A DNA stretch of 64,000 nucleotides, from the NCBI RefSeq assembly GCF_014195485.1, contig NZ_JACIBU010000002.1, forward strand, positions 62,001 through 126,000. Direction: 5' to 3'. The translations under genes were made by a program, and so were the position numbers. Under the pieces are notes generated by a model. It saw only the letters and a program-made list of their open reading frames with translations, did no database searches and was not told the DNA's origin. This document shows, in pieces, positions 19,599 through 28,350 of the stretch (its first letter is position 1; each line of letters starts with the position of its first letter). Origin of the DNA: Modestobacter versicolor. GTDB taxonomy: Bacteria; Actinomycetota; Actinomycetes; Mycobacteriales; Geodermatophilaceae.

Positions 19599-21227
19599 TC
19601 AGACGGCCCGGCCGCGCAGCTTCCGGTAGTGCTGCACCAGGGCGACCGTCGAGGCGTCCTGGTCCATCTCCGGCGCCGCCTCGCTGGTCAGCGCCGGCCC
19701 GAGCTGGCGGGCCATCACCTTGCCCAGCTCCACACCCCACTGGTCGAAGGAGTCGATCTGCCAGACCGCCCCCTCGGTGAAGACGGTGTGCTCGTAGAAG
19801 GCGATCAGCTGGCCCAGCGTGGACGGCGTCAGCTCCGGTGCCAGCACGGTCGTCGACGGCCGGTTGCCCGGCATGACCTTGTGCGGGACGACGTCGGCCG
19901 GGGTGCCGTCGGCCTCGACCTCCTCGGCGGTGCGGCCGAAGGCGAGCACGGCGCTCTGCGCGAAGAGGTTGGCCATCAGCAGGTCGTGCATCTCGCCGAT
20001 GTCGTGGTTGGGCTCGCCGAACCCGATGAAGTCCGCCGGGATGATCGACGTGCCCTGGTGCAGCAGCTGGTGGAAGGCGTGCTGGCCGTTGGTGCCGGGC
20101 TCGCCCCAGTAGACCTCGCCGGTCGCCGTCGTCACCGGCTGGCCGTCCCAGCGCACCGACTTGCCGTTGCTCTCCATCGTCAGCTGCTGCAGGTAGGCCG
20201 GCAGCCGGGACAGGTACTGGCTGTAGGGCAGGACGGCGTGGGTCTGCGAGCCGAAGAAGTTCGTGTACCAGACGTTGAGCAGGCCCTGCAGCAGCGGCAG
20301 GTTCTCCGCCGGGGGCGCGGTGCGGAAGTGCTCGTCGACGGCGTGGAAGCCGGCCAGCATGTCGTCGTAGCCGTCCGGCCCGATCGCGACCATCAGCGAG
20401 AGCCCGATGGCCGAGGTGAACGAGTACCGGCCACCGACCCAGTCCCAGAACCCGAACATGTTCTCGGTGTCGATGCCGAACTCGGCCACCGCGTCGGCGT
20501 TGGTGGAGACCGCCACGAAGTGCTTGGCCACCGCGGAGTCGTCGCCCAGTGCGGCCAGCAGCCAGTCGCGGGCCACGGTGGCGTTGGTCAGCGTCTCCAG
20601 GGTGGTGAAGGTCTTCGAGCAGACGATGAACAGCGTCGTCGCCGGGTCGAGGTCCCGGGTCTTCTCGTAGAAGTCGGTCGGGTCGATGTTCGACACGAAC
20701 CGGAAGGTGATGTCCCGCGCGCTGTGGTCCTGCAGCGCGGTGTAGGCCATCGCCGGGCCGAGGTCCGAGCCGCCGATGCCGATGTTGACGACCGCGGTGA
20801 TCCGCTCGCCCGTGTGGCCCTTCCACTCCCCCGACCGCACCCGGTCGGCGAACCCGCGCATCTTCGCGAGCACCGCGTGCACGTCGGCGGTGACGTCCTG
20901 CCCGTCGACGGTGAGCGCGACCTGCTCCGGTGCCCGCAGCGCCACGTGCAGCACGGCGCGGTCCTCGGTGGCGTTGATGTGCTCGCCGCGGAACATCGCC
21001 TCGATCCGCTGCGGCACGCCGGCCTTCTCGGCCAGCGCGACCAGCAGCCGCACCGTCTCGTCGGTGACCCGGTGCTTGGACCAGTCGACGTACAGGTCGC
21101 CGGCGGTGCCGGTCAGCCGGTGCGCGCGCTCGGGGTCCTCGGCGAACAGCTCACGCAACGTCCGGGGGGCCAGCTCGCGGTGGTGGTCGACCAGTGCGGC
21201 CCACTCGTCGGTCGCGGTGATGTCCAT
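19599..21227 (-). CDS. pgi: Glucose-6-phosphate isomerase
   Basis: The 542-aa protein interconverts glucose-6-phosphate and fructose-6-phosphate (cytosol, glycolysis/gluconeogenesis). The phosphate-binding segments are [13 protein letters not shown] and [11 protein letters not shown]. The PGI signature with the catalytic Glu is [17 protein letters not shown], and the His/Lys region is GFGEPNHD. Length is normal for the long-type PGI. The ATG at 21227 has a GGAGG site. It lies downstream of the trehalose-importer operon but is separated from it by a strong hairpin (21304-21340). Confidence 0.96.
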   Translation of the reverse strand: MDITATDEWAALVDHHRELAPRTLRELFAEDPERAHRLTGTAGDLYVDWSKHRVTDETVRLLVALAEKAGVPQRIEAMFRGEHINATEDRAVLHVALRAPEQVALTVDGQDVTADVHAVLAKMRGFADRVRSGEWKGHTGERITAVVNIGIGGSDLGPAMAYTALQDHSARDITFRFVSNIDPTDFYEKTRDLDPATTLFIVCSKTFTTLETLTNATVARDWLLAALGDDSAVAKHFVAVSTNADAVAEFGIDTENMFGFWDWVGGRYSFTSAIGLSLMVAIGPDGYDDMLAGFHAVDEHFRTAPPAENLPLLQGLLNVWYTNFFGSQTHAVLPYSQYLSRLPAYLQQLTMESNGKSVRWDGQPVTTATGEVYWGEPGTNGQHAFHQLLHQGTSIIPADFIGFGEPNHDIGEMHDLLMANLFAQSAVLAFGRTAEEVEADGTPADVVPHKVMPGNRPSTTVLAPELTPSTLGQLIAFYEHTVFTEGAVWQIDSFDQWGVELGKVMARQLGPALTSEAAPEMDQDASTVALVQHYRKLRGRAV

Positions 21228-21303
21228 GCTGCCTCCAGGATCGGGCCCCGCACTGCGAGGGACTGCTTCCAGGGGACAGGTGCGCAGCTCGACCGCGGCA
21301 CAA

Positions 21304-21340
21304 ACCCCCGGGCGTGATCATGCCGGTCACGCCCGGGGGT
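21304..21340. terminator. Strong hairpin terminator after sugC
   Basis: The 14-bp perfect stem (21304-21317/21327-21340) has a 9-nt loop and lies just downstream of the importer ATPase stop on the minus strand. Confidence 0.75.
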
Positions 21341-21352
21341 CCTGCAGGCAGC

Positions 21353-22639
21353 TCAGGCAGCGCCCGCCGCGTGCGCGCCGGTCGACGGTGCCGACCGGCC
21401 GGCCGGCCCGCCGGTGGACTCCGCGATCTGCTCCTCGCGGTCCTCGGTCGCCATCCGGGTCAGCTCGGCGCCGGCCTCGGCGTCCCGGGTGAGGTTCTCG
21501 CCCGACTGGGGGTCGAAGACGTGCACCTTGCGGCTGTCCAGCCAGAACTCCGCCTCGCGCCCCTCCCGGATCCGGCTGCTGGCGTCGATCGAGACGATCG
21601 CCTGGGTGCGCAGCTCCTCGGAGTCCAGCTCCCGGGACAGCTCGCGCAGCTGGGTGGTGATCTCCTCCGGCGCCTCGTAGGGGATGTAGGCGTACTGCTG
21701 GTCGCCCAGCCACTCGGTGACGTCGACCCGCGCCCGGAAGATCGAGCCCACCGGCCGCTTGACGTCGTCGACCAGGGACGCGTCCTCGAAGTACTCCGGC
21801 CGGATGCCGACCAGCAGCAGGTCGCGCCCGGCCACGGCCTTCGCCCGGCGCTCGTCCAGCTCGATCGCGCCGAACGGGGTCGTCAGGCTCCGGCCCTCCA
21901 GCCGCGCGGGCAAGAAGTTCATCGGCGGCGAGCCGATGAACCCGGCCACGAAGAGGTTGACCGGCTGCTCGTACAGCTCGCGCGGTGAGGCGACCTGCTG
22001 GATCTTGCCCTTCCGCAGCACGCAGACCCGGTCGCCGAGGGTCATCGCCTCGGTCTGGTCGTGGGTGACGTAGACCGTGGTGATGCCCAGCCGGCGCTGC
22101 AGCCGGGCGATCTCGGTGCGCATCTGGCCGCGCAGCTTGGCGTCGAGGTTGGACAGCGGCTCGTCGAAGAGGAACGCCTCGGCCTGCCGCACGATCGCCC
22201 GCCCCATCGCGACCCGCTGCCGCTGGCCACCGGAGAGGTTGGCCGGCTTGCGCTCCAGGTGCTCGTGCAGCTCGAGGACGTCGGCCGCCTCGTTGACCCG
22301 GCGGCGCACCTCGGCGTCGTCCATCTTGGACAACCGCAGCGGGAAGGCGATGTTCTCGAACACCGTCAGGTGCGGGTAGAGCGCGTAGTTCTGGAAGACC
22401 ATCGACAGGTTGCGCTCGCGGGGCGCCTGGTCGTTGACCCGCTTGCCGCCGATGACCATGTCGCCGCTGGTGATGTCCTCCAGCCCGACGATCATCCGCA
22501 GCAGGGTCGACTTACCGCAGCCGGAGGGGCCGACCAGGATCATGAACTCGCCGTCGGCGATGTCCAGGCTGACGTCGTTCACCGCCGGGAAGCCGTCGCC
22601 GTACTGCTTGACGATGTGCTTCATCTCGATCTCGGCCAT
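21353..22639 (-). CDS. sugC: Sugar ABC transporter ATPase, SugC/UgpC/MsiK family
   Basis: The 428-aa ATP-binding subunit shows Walker A GPSGCGKST, the Q-loop MVFQNYALYPHLTVFENIAFPLR, signature LSGGQRQRVAMGRAI, Walker B FLFDEPLSNLDAKLR and the H-loop VTHDQTEAMTL. A C-terminal TOBE/OB regulatory domain follows from about residue 240. The final 50 residues or so are low complexity, longer than usual. It is the last gene of the lpqY-sugA-sugB-sugC-like operon, 42 nt after sugB. It may also serve other importers, as MsiK does in Streptomyces. Confidence 0.9.
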   Translation of the reverse strand: MAEIEMKHIVKQYGDGFPAVNDVSLDIADGEFMILVGPSGCGKSTLLRMIVGLEDITSGDMVIGGKRVNDQAPRERNLSMVFQNYALYPHLTVFENIAFPLRLSKMDDAEVRRRVNEAADVLELHEHLERKPANLSGGQRQRVAMGRAIVRQAEAFLFDEPLSNLDAKLRGQMRTEIARLQRRLGITTVYVTHDQTEAMTLGDRVCVLRKGKIQQVASPRELYEQPVNLFVAGFIGSPPMNFLPARLEGRSLTTPFGAIELDERRAKAVAGRDLLLVGIRPEYFEDASLVDDVKRPVGSIFRARVDVTEWLGDQQYAYIPYEAPEEITTQLRELSRELDSEELRTQAIVSIDASSRIREGREAEFWLDSRKVHVFDPQSGENLTRDAEAGAELTRMATEDREEQIAESTGGPAGRSAPSTGAHAAGAA

Positions 22640-22681
22640 CAGTTCTTCCCCCTCGGGAGGTCGGTTCGGGTGCGCACGGGG

Positions 22682-23515
22682 TCAGCCCTTCACAGCGCCG
22701 TTGGTGAGGCCGGCGACGATGCGCCGCTGGAACAGCAGGACCAGGGCGACGACCGGGATCGTCACGATCACCGCGGCTGCGGCGATCGCCCCGGTCGGGT
22801 CCTCGAACTGCGAGGCGCCGGAGAACAGGCCCAGCGCGGCCGGCACCGGGCGGGCGGCGCTGGTGGAGGTCAGCGAGATGCCGTAGACGAAGTCGTTCCA
22901 GGCGATGAAGAACGCGATGATCGCCGTGGTGAAGACACCCGGGGCGGCCAGCGGGACGATCACCTTGCGGAACGCCTGCCACGTCGTCGCGCCGTCGACC
23001 TGGGCGGCCTGCTCCATCTCCCAGGGGATCTCGCGGAAGAACGCCGACATGGTCCAGATCGAGATCGGCAGGGTCAGCGACAGGTACGGGATGATCAGCC
23101 CCGGCCAGGTGTCGTAGAGGCCGATGTTGCGCCACAGGTTGAACAGCGGCGTGACGATCGAGATGACGGGGAAGATCGCCACGCCCAGCGCGGTGCCGAG
23201 GATGAACTTCTTGCCGGGGAAGTCCAGCCGGGCGATCGCGTAGGCGGCGAACATCGCCAGCACGCAGGAGATGAACGTCGCGATCAGGCAGATCCCGAAC
23301 GAGTTCCGCAGCGCCGGCAGGAAGAGGTCACCGCCTCCCCCGGTGAAGATCCCCTTGTAGTTCTCCGAGGTGGCGTCGGTGGGCAGGAACTGGCCGTTGG
23401 CCAGGTCACCGGGTGCCTTGAACGACAGCGACACGATCCAGGCGACCGGGAAGAGCGCGTAGACGACGATCAGGACCCCGGCGACGATCCACCAGTTCTT
23501 CTCCTTGCGGGACAT
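22682..23515 (-). CDS. sugB: Sugar ABC transporter permease, SugB-like
   Basis: The 277-aa inner-membrane subunit has six predicted transmembrane segments and the MalG-type EAA loop (EQAAQVDGATTWQAFRKVIVPLAAPG) before the fifth helix. The start codon overlaps the upstream sugA stop by one base (TGATG), indicating translational coupling. The substrate assignment (trehalose) rests on the neighbouring LpqY-like binding protein. Confidence 0.88.
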   Translation of the reverse strand: MSRKEKNWWIVAGVLIVVYALFPVAWIVSLSFKAPGDLANGQFLPTDATSENYKGIFTGGGGDLFLPALRNSFGICLIATFISCVLAMFAAYAIARLDFPGKKFILGTALGVAIFPVISIVTPLFNLWRNIGLYDTWPGLIIPYLSLTLPISIWTMSAFFREIPWEMEQAAQVDGATTWQAFRKVIVPLAAPGVFTTAIIAFFIAWNDFVYGISLTSTSAARPVPAALGLFSGASQFEDPTGAIAAAAVIVTIPVVALVLLFQRRIVAGLTNGAVKG

Positions 23516-24477
23516 CAGCGCTCACCCCTCGCCTGGGCCAGGTCGACCTTGAAGCCCTTGATGAACAACGCGGCGATCCCCACCACGACGAGGAAGAGCA
23601 GCACGCTGACCGCCGACCCCAGCCCGATCTCCAGCCGGGAGATGGTCTGGCGGTAGGCCAGGAACGACACCGTCTCGGTGTTGTTGGCCCCCGCCGTCAT
23701 CACGAAGATGCTGTCGAACACCCGGAAGGCGTCCAGGGTGCGGAACAGCAGCGCGACCATGATCGCGGCCTTCATGTTCGGCAGCGTCACCTTGCGCAGC
23801 CGCTGCCACCAGGTGGCGCCGTCGACCTTCGCCGCCTCCTGCAGCACCTCGGGCACCTGGGCCAGACCGGCCAGCAGGAGCAGCGAGATGAACGGCGTGG
23901 TCTTCCAGATCTCGGCCACGCAGACGACGAACAGCGCCGACCACTGACCGCCGAACCAGTCGGTGTCGGCCCCGATGCCGGGCAGCCAGCCGAACCAGGA
24001 GTTCACGAACCCGGTGTCGATGGCGAAGGCGAACCGCCAGGCGAACGCCGAGACCACGGTGATGACGGCGTACGGGATGAGGATCGCCGCCCGCAGCACC
24101 GGCCGGATCGCCGCCAGCGCCTTGGCCATCACGAACGCCAGCGCGAAGCCGAGCACCAGCTCTACCGCGACGGTGACGACGGTGATGAACACCGTGACGC
24201 CGATCGAGATCCACCAGGTGGAGTCGGTGAGGATGACCCCGTAGTTCGACAGCCCGGTGAACGACCGGTTCTCCGGGTCGGTGAGCCGGTAGTCGAACAG
24301 CGAGTCGTACACCGCCTGCAGGATCGGGTAGGCGGTCACCAGCAGCATGACCACCAGGGCCGGCCCGGCCAGCAGCCAGCCGAGCTTGCGCTCGCTGCGG
24401 GCCCGGTCGCTCGTGGTGCCCGCCGGTGCGGAGACCGGCGCCGCCTTCTGGGTCGGTGGGAGCGTCGTGGTGCTCAC
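23515..24477 (-). CDS. sugA: Sugar ABC transporter permease, SugA-like
   Basis: The 320-aa MalF-type permease has an N-terminal cytoplasmic tail of about 30 residues, six transmembrane helices and the EAA loop (QEAAKVDGATWWQRLRKVTLPNMKAA). The segment EIWKTTPFISLLLLAGLA and LLFRTLDAFRVFDSIFV recall mycobacterial SugA. The start is GTG at 24477, 73 nt downstream of the lpqY stop. That spacer contains inverted repeats (see 24478-24550). Confidence 0.88.
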   Translation of the reverse strand: MSTTTLPPTQKAAPVSAPAGTTSDRARSERKLGWLLAGPALVVMLLVTAYPILQAVYDSLFDYRLTDPENRSFTGLSNYGVILTDSTWWISIGVTVFITVVTVAVELVLGFALAFVMAKALAAIRPVLRAAILIPYAVITVVSAFAWRFAFAIDTGFVNSWFGWLPGIGADTDWFGGQWSALFVVCVAEIWKTTPFISLLLLAGLAQVPEVLQEAAKVDGATWWQRLRKVTLPNMKAAIMVALLFRTLDAFRVFDSIFVMTAGANNTETVSFLAYRQTISRLEIGLGSAVSVLLFLVVVGIAALFIKGFKVDLAQARGER

Positions 24478-24550
24478 TTCAACTCCTCGCTGGCGCTCGT
24501 CGTCCGCGTTCGCGGAGCTGCTGTGCCCATCGGTCCGCTCGCGAGCTCGC
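24478..24550 (-). repeat. lpqY-sugA spacer with inverted repeats
   Basis: The 73-nt spacer holds CCGCTCGCGAGCTCGC (24535-24550) at the lpqY end. This 16-mer also occurs in the loop region of the 58-nt element copy A. Further down is the palindromic CCGCG-TT-CGCGG. It may be an intercistronic processing or stability hairpin that gives more lpqY than permease message, as at other binding-protein operons; that is inference. Confidence 0.4.
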
Positions 24551-25882
24551 TCACAGCAACTGCTCCTTCCGGAGGACCGCGGTGATGAAGTCGGTGGCCG
24601 ACTCCGGAGTCGACTCCGGGTCCACCGAACCGGTGGGGTGGTACTCGCGCTGCAGCCCGCCGGAGACCTCGCTGTAGTACGGCGTCTGCGGCCGTGGGGC
24701 GGCCTGCTCCAGCGACTGCTGGATCACCGGGGCCATCGGGAACTCCTCGAGCACCGCCGGGTCGTCGTAGACCGCGGTGTCCGAGGCCGGGTTGCCGTTG
24801 GTCACGAAGTAGTACGCCTGGTTCTCCGTCGAGGTGATGCACTCGGTGGCCTCGAAGGCGAAGTCGACGTTCTCGCTGAAGGCGCCGACGCCGAGGTTGA
24901 TCCCGCCGTACGGCGGGGCGCTCTCGGTGCCCTCGTCGACCTGCGGGTAGACCGCCCAGCCGTAGTCGTCGACGGTCGCCTGCTCCATCGACCCCTCCTC
25001 GACCTTGCCGAGGGCGCGGGGGTAGACGAACGGGTAGTTGACCATGAAGCCGCCGTCCTCCCCCTCGAAGCCGGTGGCGGTGGAGTCCTCGTTCGCGGTC
25101 GACAGCGCGGGGCCGGTCTGGCCGCTGTCGGAGATCGCCCGCATCACCTCGGTGGCCCGCACCCCGGCCTCGGAGGTGAGCCCCAGCTGGATCTGCTCGG
25201 GGTCGGTGGAGTTCTCCGCGATGATCGAGCCACCGGCGGACTCGATGAGCGCGTTGAACCAGACGGTGAGCGCCTCGGCGCGGATGCCCTGCACCCCGAT
25301 GAGCGCGTCCTGGTCCTGGGCCGCGGCGATGATCTCGTCCCAGGTGACCGGCTGGCTCATGTCCAGCCCGGCGGCCTCGGCGACCGACTCGCGGTACCAG
25401 AGGATCTGGGTGTTGGCCCAGAACGGGACGGCGACCAGCTCGTCGTCCCAGGTGGAGCCCTCGATGGCGCTCTCGACGACGTCCTCGGTGACCCGCTCGG
25501 CGACGTCCTCGGGCACCGGGGCCAGGAAGCCGGCCTGGGCGAACTCCGGGATGAAGGGCGGGTCCAGGCTCATGATGTCGATCGAGGCGTCGTTGGCCGC
25601 GAGCCGGCGGATCAGCTGCTCGCGCTGGCCGGTCGCCTCGCGCGGCAGCGTCGCCGTGGCGATCCGGTAGCGGCCCTCCGCCGCCTCGGTGCACCGGCTG
25701 GCGATCTCGGCCTGCCCGCCCGCGTCGGGGTTGATGTACCAGGTGAGCGTCGGGACACCACCCTCGTCGCTCCCGCACGCTGCGAGCATCGAGCTGAGGA
25801 CCGCGACCGCGGCGGCGCCGGCCAGGCCTCGCCGCCGTCTCCGCCGTGGTCCGAGTGGTCCGGGACTGCTCGCCTTCGGCAC
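24551..25882 (-). CDS. lpqY: Trehalose-type ABC substrate-binding lipoprotein, LpqY-like
   Basis: The 443-aa lipoprotein has a basic N-region (RRRRRR), a hydrophobic core and lipobox LAAC (Cys36). The mature start TLTWYINPDAGGQAEI-SRC and the block QREQLIRRLAANDASIDIMSLD resemble M. tuberculosis LpqY, the binding protein that recycles trehalose released from mycolate synthesis. Geodermatophilaceae are not known for mycolates, so here it more likely scavenges trehalose or a related sugar. The GTG at 25882 has a GGAGG site 8 nt upstream. The open frame to 25963 lacks such a site. Order: lpqY, sugA, sugB, sugC. Confidence 0.85.
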   Translation of the reverse strand: MPKASSPGPLGPRRRRRRGLAGAAAVAVLSSMLAACGSDEGGVPTLTWYINPDAGGQAEIASRCTEAAEGRYRIATATLPREATGQREQLIRRLAANDASIDIMSLDPPFIPEFAQAGFLAPVPEDVAERVTEDVVESAIEGSTWDDELVAVPFWANTQILWYRESVAEAAGLDMSQPVTWDEIIAAAQDQDALIGVQGIRAEALTVWFNALIESAGGSIIAENSTDPEQIQLGLTSEAGVRATEVMRAISDSGQTGPALSTANEDSTATGFEGEDGGFMVNYPFVYPRALGKVEEGSMEQATVDDYGWAVYPQVDEGTESAPPYGGINLGVGAFSENVDFAFEATECITSTENQAYYFVTNGNPASDTAVYDDPAVLEEFPMAPVIQQSLEQAAPRPQTPYYSEVSGGLQREYHPTGSVDPESTPESATDFITAVLRKEQLL

Positions 25883-26003
25883 GCCGACCGCCTCCGTTGC
25901 CGAGCAGCGACACCGTCGTCGCCGCGGACCTCGGAGAGTGGCCCAGCCCACAGGTAGTGTCAAACGGAGCGTGATCTTGCGTTGACCTGCCCGTAGGAAC
26001 CGC

Positions 26004-27236
26004 TCAGGAGCGGTCGGCGATCACCGACGGGGTGGTCAGCTCCGACGGCGTCCGGGGCAGCTCGTGCTGGACGTAGGAGCGTGCCGCCGTCCAGGTGCCG
26101 ACGTCGAAACCGGCCTGCTCGGACAGGAACCAGCGGTGCTCGAGCACCTCGTGGAACACCTCGGCGGGCTCCAGCCGGCCGGCCAGCTCGGCCGGGACGG
26201 TGGCCACCACCGGCTGGTAGACCTCGCTCAGCCAGCGCCGCCCCGCCACCTCCTCGGCCACCGGTCCGCCGCTGCGCTGCTCCAGGTAGGCCCGGTAGGA
26301 CCGCAGGTCGTTGAGCAGCCGCTGGGCCTGCTTCTCCTGCACCTCCAGGCCGGTCAGCCGGAACAGCTCGTGCCGGTGCTGCCCGGGTTCGGCGACCCGG
26401 GTCTCCACCCGCAGGCGCGCGCCGTCGGCGGAGGTGACCAGCTCGATCTCGCCGACGTCGAAGCCCAGGTCGTTGATCCGCTGCAGCCGCTCGGCGACCT
26501 TCCGCGCCTGCTCGTCGAGGCGGAAGACCTCCTCGCGGGTCACCTCGTCCCACAGCGCCTCGTAGCGGCCGGCCAGGCTGTCGGCGACCTCGATCGGGTC
26601 GATGTCCGGCGGCAGCAGCTCACCGGCCTGCAGGTCCATCAGCTCGGCACCGACCCGCTCCCGGGCGAGGTCGACGTCGTAGGCCCGCAGCCGGGGCGAG
26701 AGCGCGGGGTGCCGCTCGGCGGTCTCGGCGTCGACGAGGTAGGCGGTGAACGTGCCCGCGCTGGGCCGGAAGAGGGTGTTGGACAGCGAGCAGTCGCCCC
26801 AGTAGACGCCGGCCAGGTGCAGCCGGACCAGCAGCTGGACGAGGGTGTCCAGCAGCCGGTCAGGCGAGTGGGTGGCCCGCGGCCCGGAGAACACGTAGCG
26901 GTAGGACATCGAGTACTCGAGGTACCGGGTCACCAGGATGGCGTCCTGGTCGCCGGGCCGGTCCACGCAGATGCCCAGCACCGACACCGACGGCAGCCCC
27001 TCGCCCTCGAACTCCGCGAGCAGCGCGTACTCGTGCCGGGCCAGCGGCTCGGCGATCTCCTTGAGGGCGTAGACCCGGCCCTCGGAGACGGTGAACCGGA
27101 CGACGTGCCGCGAGATGCCGCGCTGGGGCACCTCGAGCAGCAGCTCCGGGTCCCACTCCTCCAGCGGCTGGTCCCAGGGCAGCGAGAGCAGCCCGGCGGC
27201 CTCGGCGGCCGGTGGTCGGAAGAGGTACCGCATCAA
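26004..27236 (-). CDS. DUF4032 protein with lipopolysaccharide-kinase-like domain
   Basis: The 410-aa cytosolic protein has an N-terminal kinase-like fold: a beta-strand Lys in RVYALKEIAEP, a catalytic loop HLAGVYWGDCSLSNTLF (Asp and Asn in the places of the HxD-x4-N motif) and LVDAETAE in the place of DFG. The C-terminal half is the helical DUF4032 domain (from about residue 230). The family is common in actinobacteria and its substrate is unknown; a small-molecule or sugar kinase activity is inference. The gene lies upstream of lpqY in the same direction with a 121-bp gap, so it may precede the importer in one transcript or simply adjoin it. Confidence 0.8.
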   Translation of the reverse strand: MMRYLFRPPAAEAAGLLSLPWDQPLEEWDPELLLEVPQRGISRHVVRFTVSEGRVYALKEIAEPLARHEYALLAEFEGEGLPSVSVLGICVDRPGDQDAILVTRYLEYSMSYRYVFSGPRATHSPDRLLDTLVQLLVRLHLAGVYWGDCSLSNTLFRPSAGTFTAYLVDAETAERHPALSPRLRAYDVDLARERVGAELMDLQAGELLPPDIDPIEVADSLAGRYEALWDEVTREEVFRLDEQARKVAERLQRINDLGFDVGEIELVTSADGARLRVETRVAEPGQHRHELFRLTGLEVQEKQAQRLLNDLRSYRAYLEQRSGGPVAEEVAGRRWLSEVYQPVVATVPAELAGRLEPAEVFHEVLEHRWFLSEQAGFDVGTWTAARSYVQHELPRTPSELTTPSVIADRS

Positions 27237-27333
27237 GGGCTCCGGAGGTCGGTCCGCCCGGGTCCGTCGACGCGGACCGGGCGTGCGGTCACGATGTCAC
27301 GTCGCCCGGTCGCACGGGACCCGGACGCGGAAC

Positions 27334-27369
27334 GGCCGCCCGGCCCACCGAGGTGGTCCGGGCGGCCGC
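27334..27369. terminator. Hairpin terminator after the TetR gene
   Basis: The 11-bp stem CGGCCGCCCGG/CCGGGCGGCCG (27334-27344/27359-27369) lies just after the minus-strand TetR stop at 27384. Confidence 0.65.
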
Positions 27370-27383
27370 CGGGACTGCGCTGC

Positions 27384-28172
27384 TCAGCCGACGAGCTGCC
27401 CGGTGACGACGGCGGCCTGTGCCGCCCGCTCCGGCGCGGTGCCCGGCTGCAGCACCAGGCCGAGCAGCCAGCGGCAGACGAGCTCGGCCTCGGGCCGGCT
27501 GATCCGCAGCGCGGAGCCCAGGGTCAGCACGACGTCGCCCCAGCGGTCGGCGTCCAGGCCCATCATCTGCACCAGGACCTCGGGCTCGGTCTCGGCCAGC
27601 CGGCGCAGCACCGGGTGCGCGCCGACCTCCTCGGCCAGCGCCGGCACCGCGACGGTCAGCGGCAGCTCGGCGGCCAGGGCGGCCAGCCGGTCCAGCTCGA
27701 AGGCGATGAGCGCGGTGGCGACGTCGTCCTTGGTGCGGAAGTGGTTGTACAGCGTGGCCTTGGCGACCCCGGCCGCGGCGGCGACGTGCTGCATGGTGGT
27801 CTTCTTCAGCCCGCGCTCGGCGAAGGCGGTGCGGGCGCCGGCGAGCAGGCCGCGGCGGGTGCGGCTCATGGCCACCCCGGGGCGGGCCAGCGGGCGGCGC
27901 GGGTCGCGCGGCGCGGCGGCGGTGGGCCGCGGCGCCGGGACGGCGACGTTCAACGACGGCACCGGGGCCGTCACGTGCAGGCCCGGCGCCGGCGGCTGGA
28001 ACGCCCCGGTCGGGACCGGGGTGGTGAGGTGCTGGCCCGACGCCGCGGCTGCCTCGGCAGCGGCCTTCTCGGCTGCGTCGGCCTCCAGGACGGTGACCCC
28101 ACCCCGCCCGGCGGTCGGCACCGGCAGCGAGGGGTGCGGCGTCAGCGAGGAGCGGGATCCGGGGGAAGACAT
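27384..28172 (-). CDS. TetR-family transcriptional regulator with long N-terminal extension
   Basis: The 262-aa protein has about 100 residues of Ala/Pro-rich low complexity before the DNA-binding domain. The TetR helix-turn-helix (RTAFAERGLKKTTMQHVAAAAGVAKATLYNHFRTKDDV) covers residues about 110-150, and the effector half is all-helical. The ATG at 28172 is the most upstream plausible start with the in-frame GTG 6 nt before it as an alternative. An internal ATG at about residue 101 (MSRTRRGLLAGARTAFAERG) would give a normal-sized TetR protein of about 160 aa and cannot be excluded. Ligand and targets are unknown. It follows clgR in the same direction. Confidence 0.8.
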   Translation of the reverse strand: MSSPGSRSSLTPHPSLPVPTAGRGGVTVLEADAAEKAAAEAAAASGQHLTTPVPTGAFQPPAPGLHVTAPVPSLNVAVPAPRPTAAAPRDPRRPLARPGVAMSRTRRGLLAGARTAFAERGLKKTTMQHVAAAAGVAKATLYNHFRTKDDVATALIAFELDRLAALAAELPLTVAVPALAEEVGAHPVLRRLAETEPEVLVQMMGLDADRWGDVVLTLGSALRISRPEAELVCRWLLGLVLQPGTAPERAAQAAVVTGQLVG

Positions 28173-28290
28173 GGACACTTTGTGCCCTCCCGGTCGCACC
28201 GGGTCAAGGAGGTGGACACCGAGCGCACGTCGTGTCGCGCCACCAGGCCCGGGCGCAGCACCCGTCCCACCCCCGGTGACGTGCTGGAAC

Positions 28291-28348
28291 GGCCCCGCTG
28301 CAGGGTCCCGCGCCGAGCTCGCGAGGCGTGGGGGGCAGCGGGGTCCTT
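28291..28348 (-). repeat. 58-nt stop-abutting stem-loop element, copy B
   Basis: In the minus direction it starts 2 nt after the TGA of clgR and runs 58 nt, the same length as copy A at 18527-18584. The outer stem is CCCCGCTGC/GCAGCGGGG and the inner stem CCCACGCC/GGCGCGGG has one mismatch. The loop TCGCGAGCTC is identical to copy A. Stem differences between the copies are compensatory. Confidence 0.75.
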
Positions 28349-28350
28349 CT

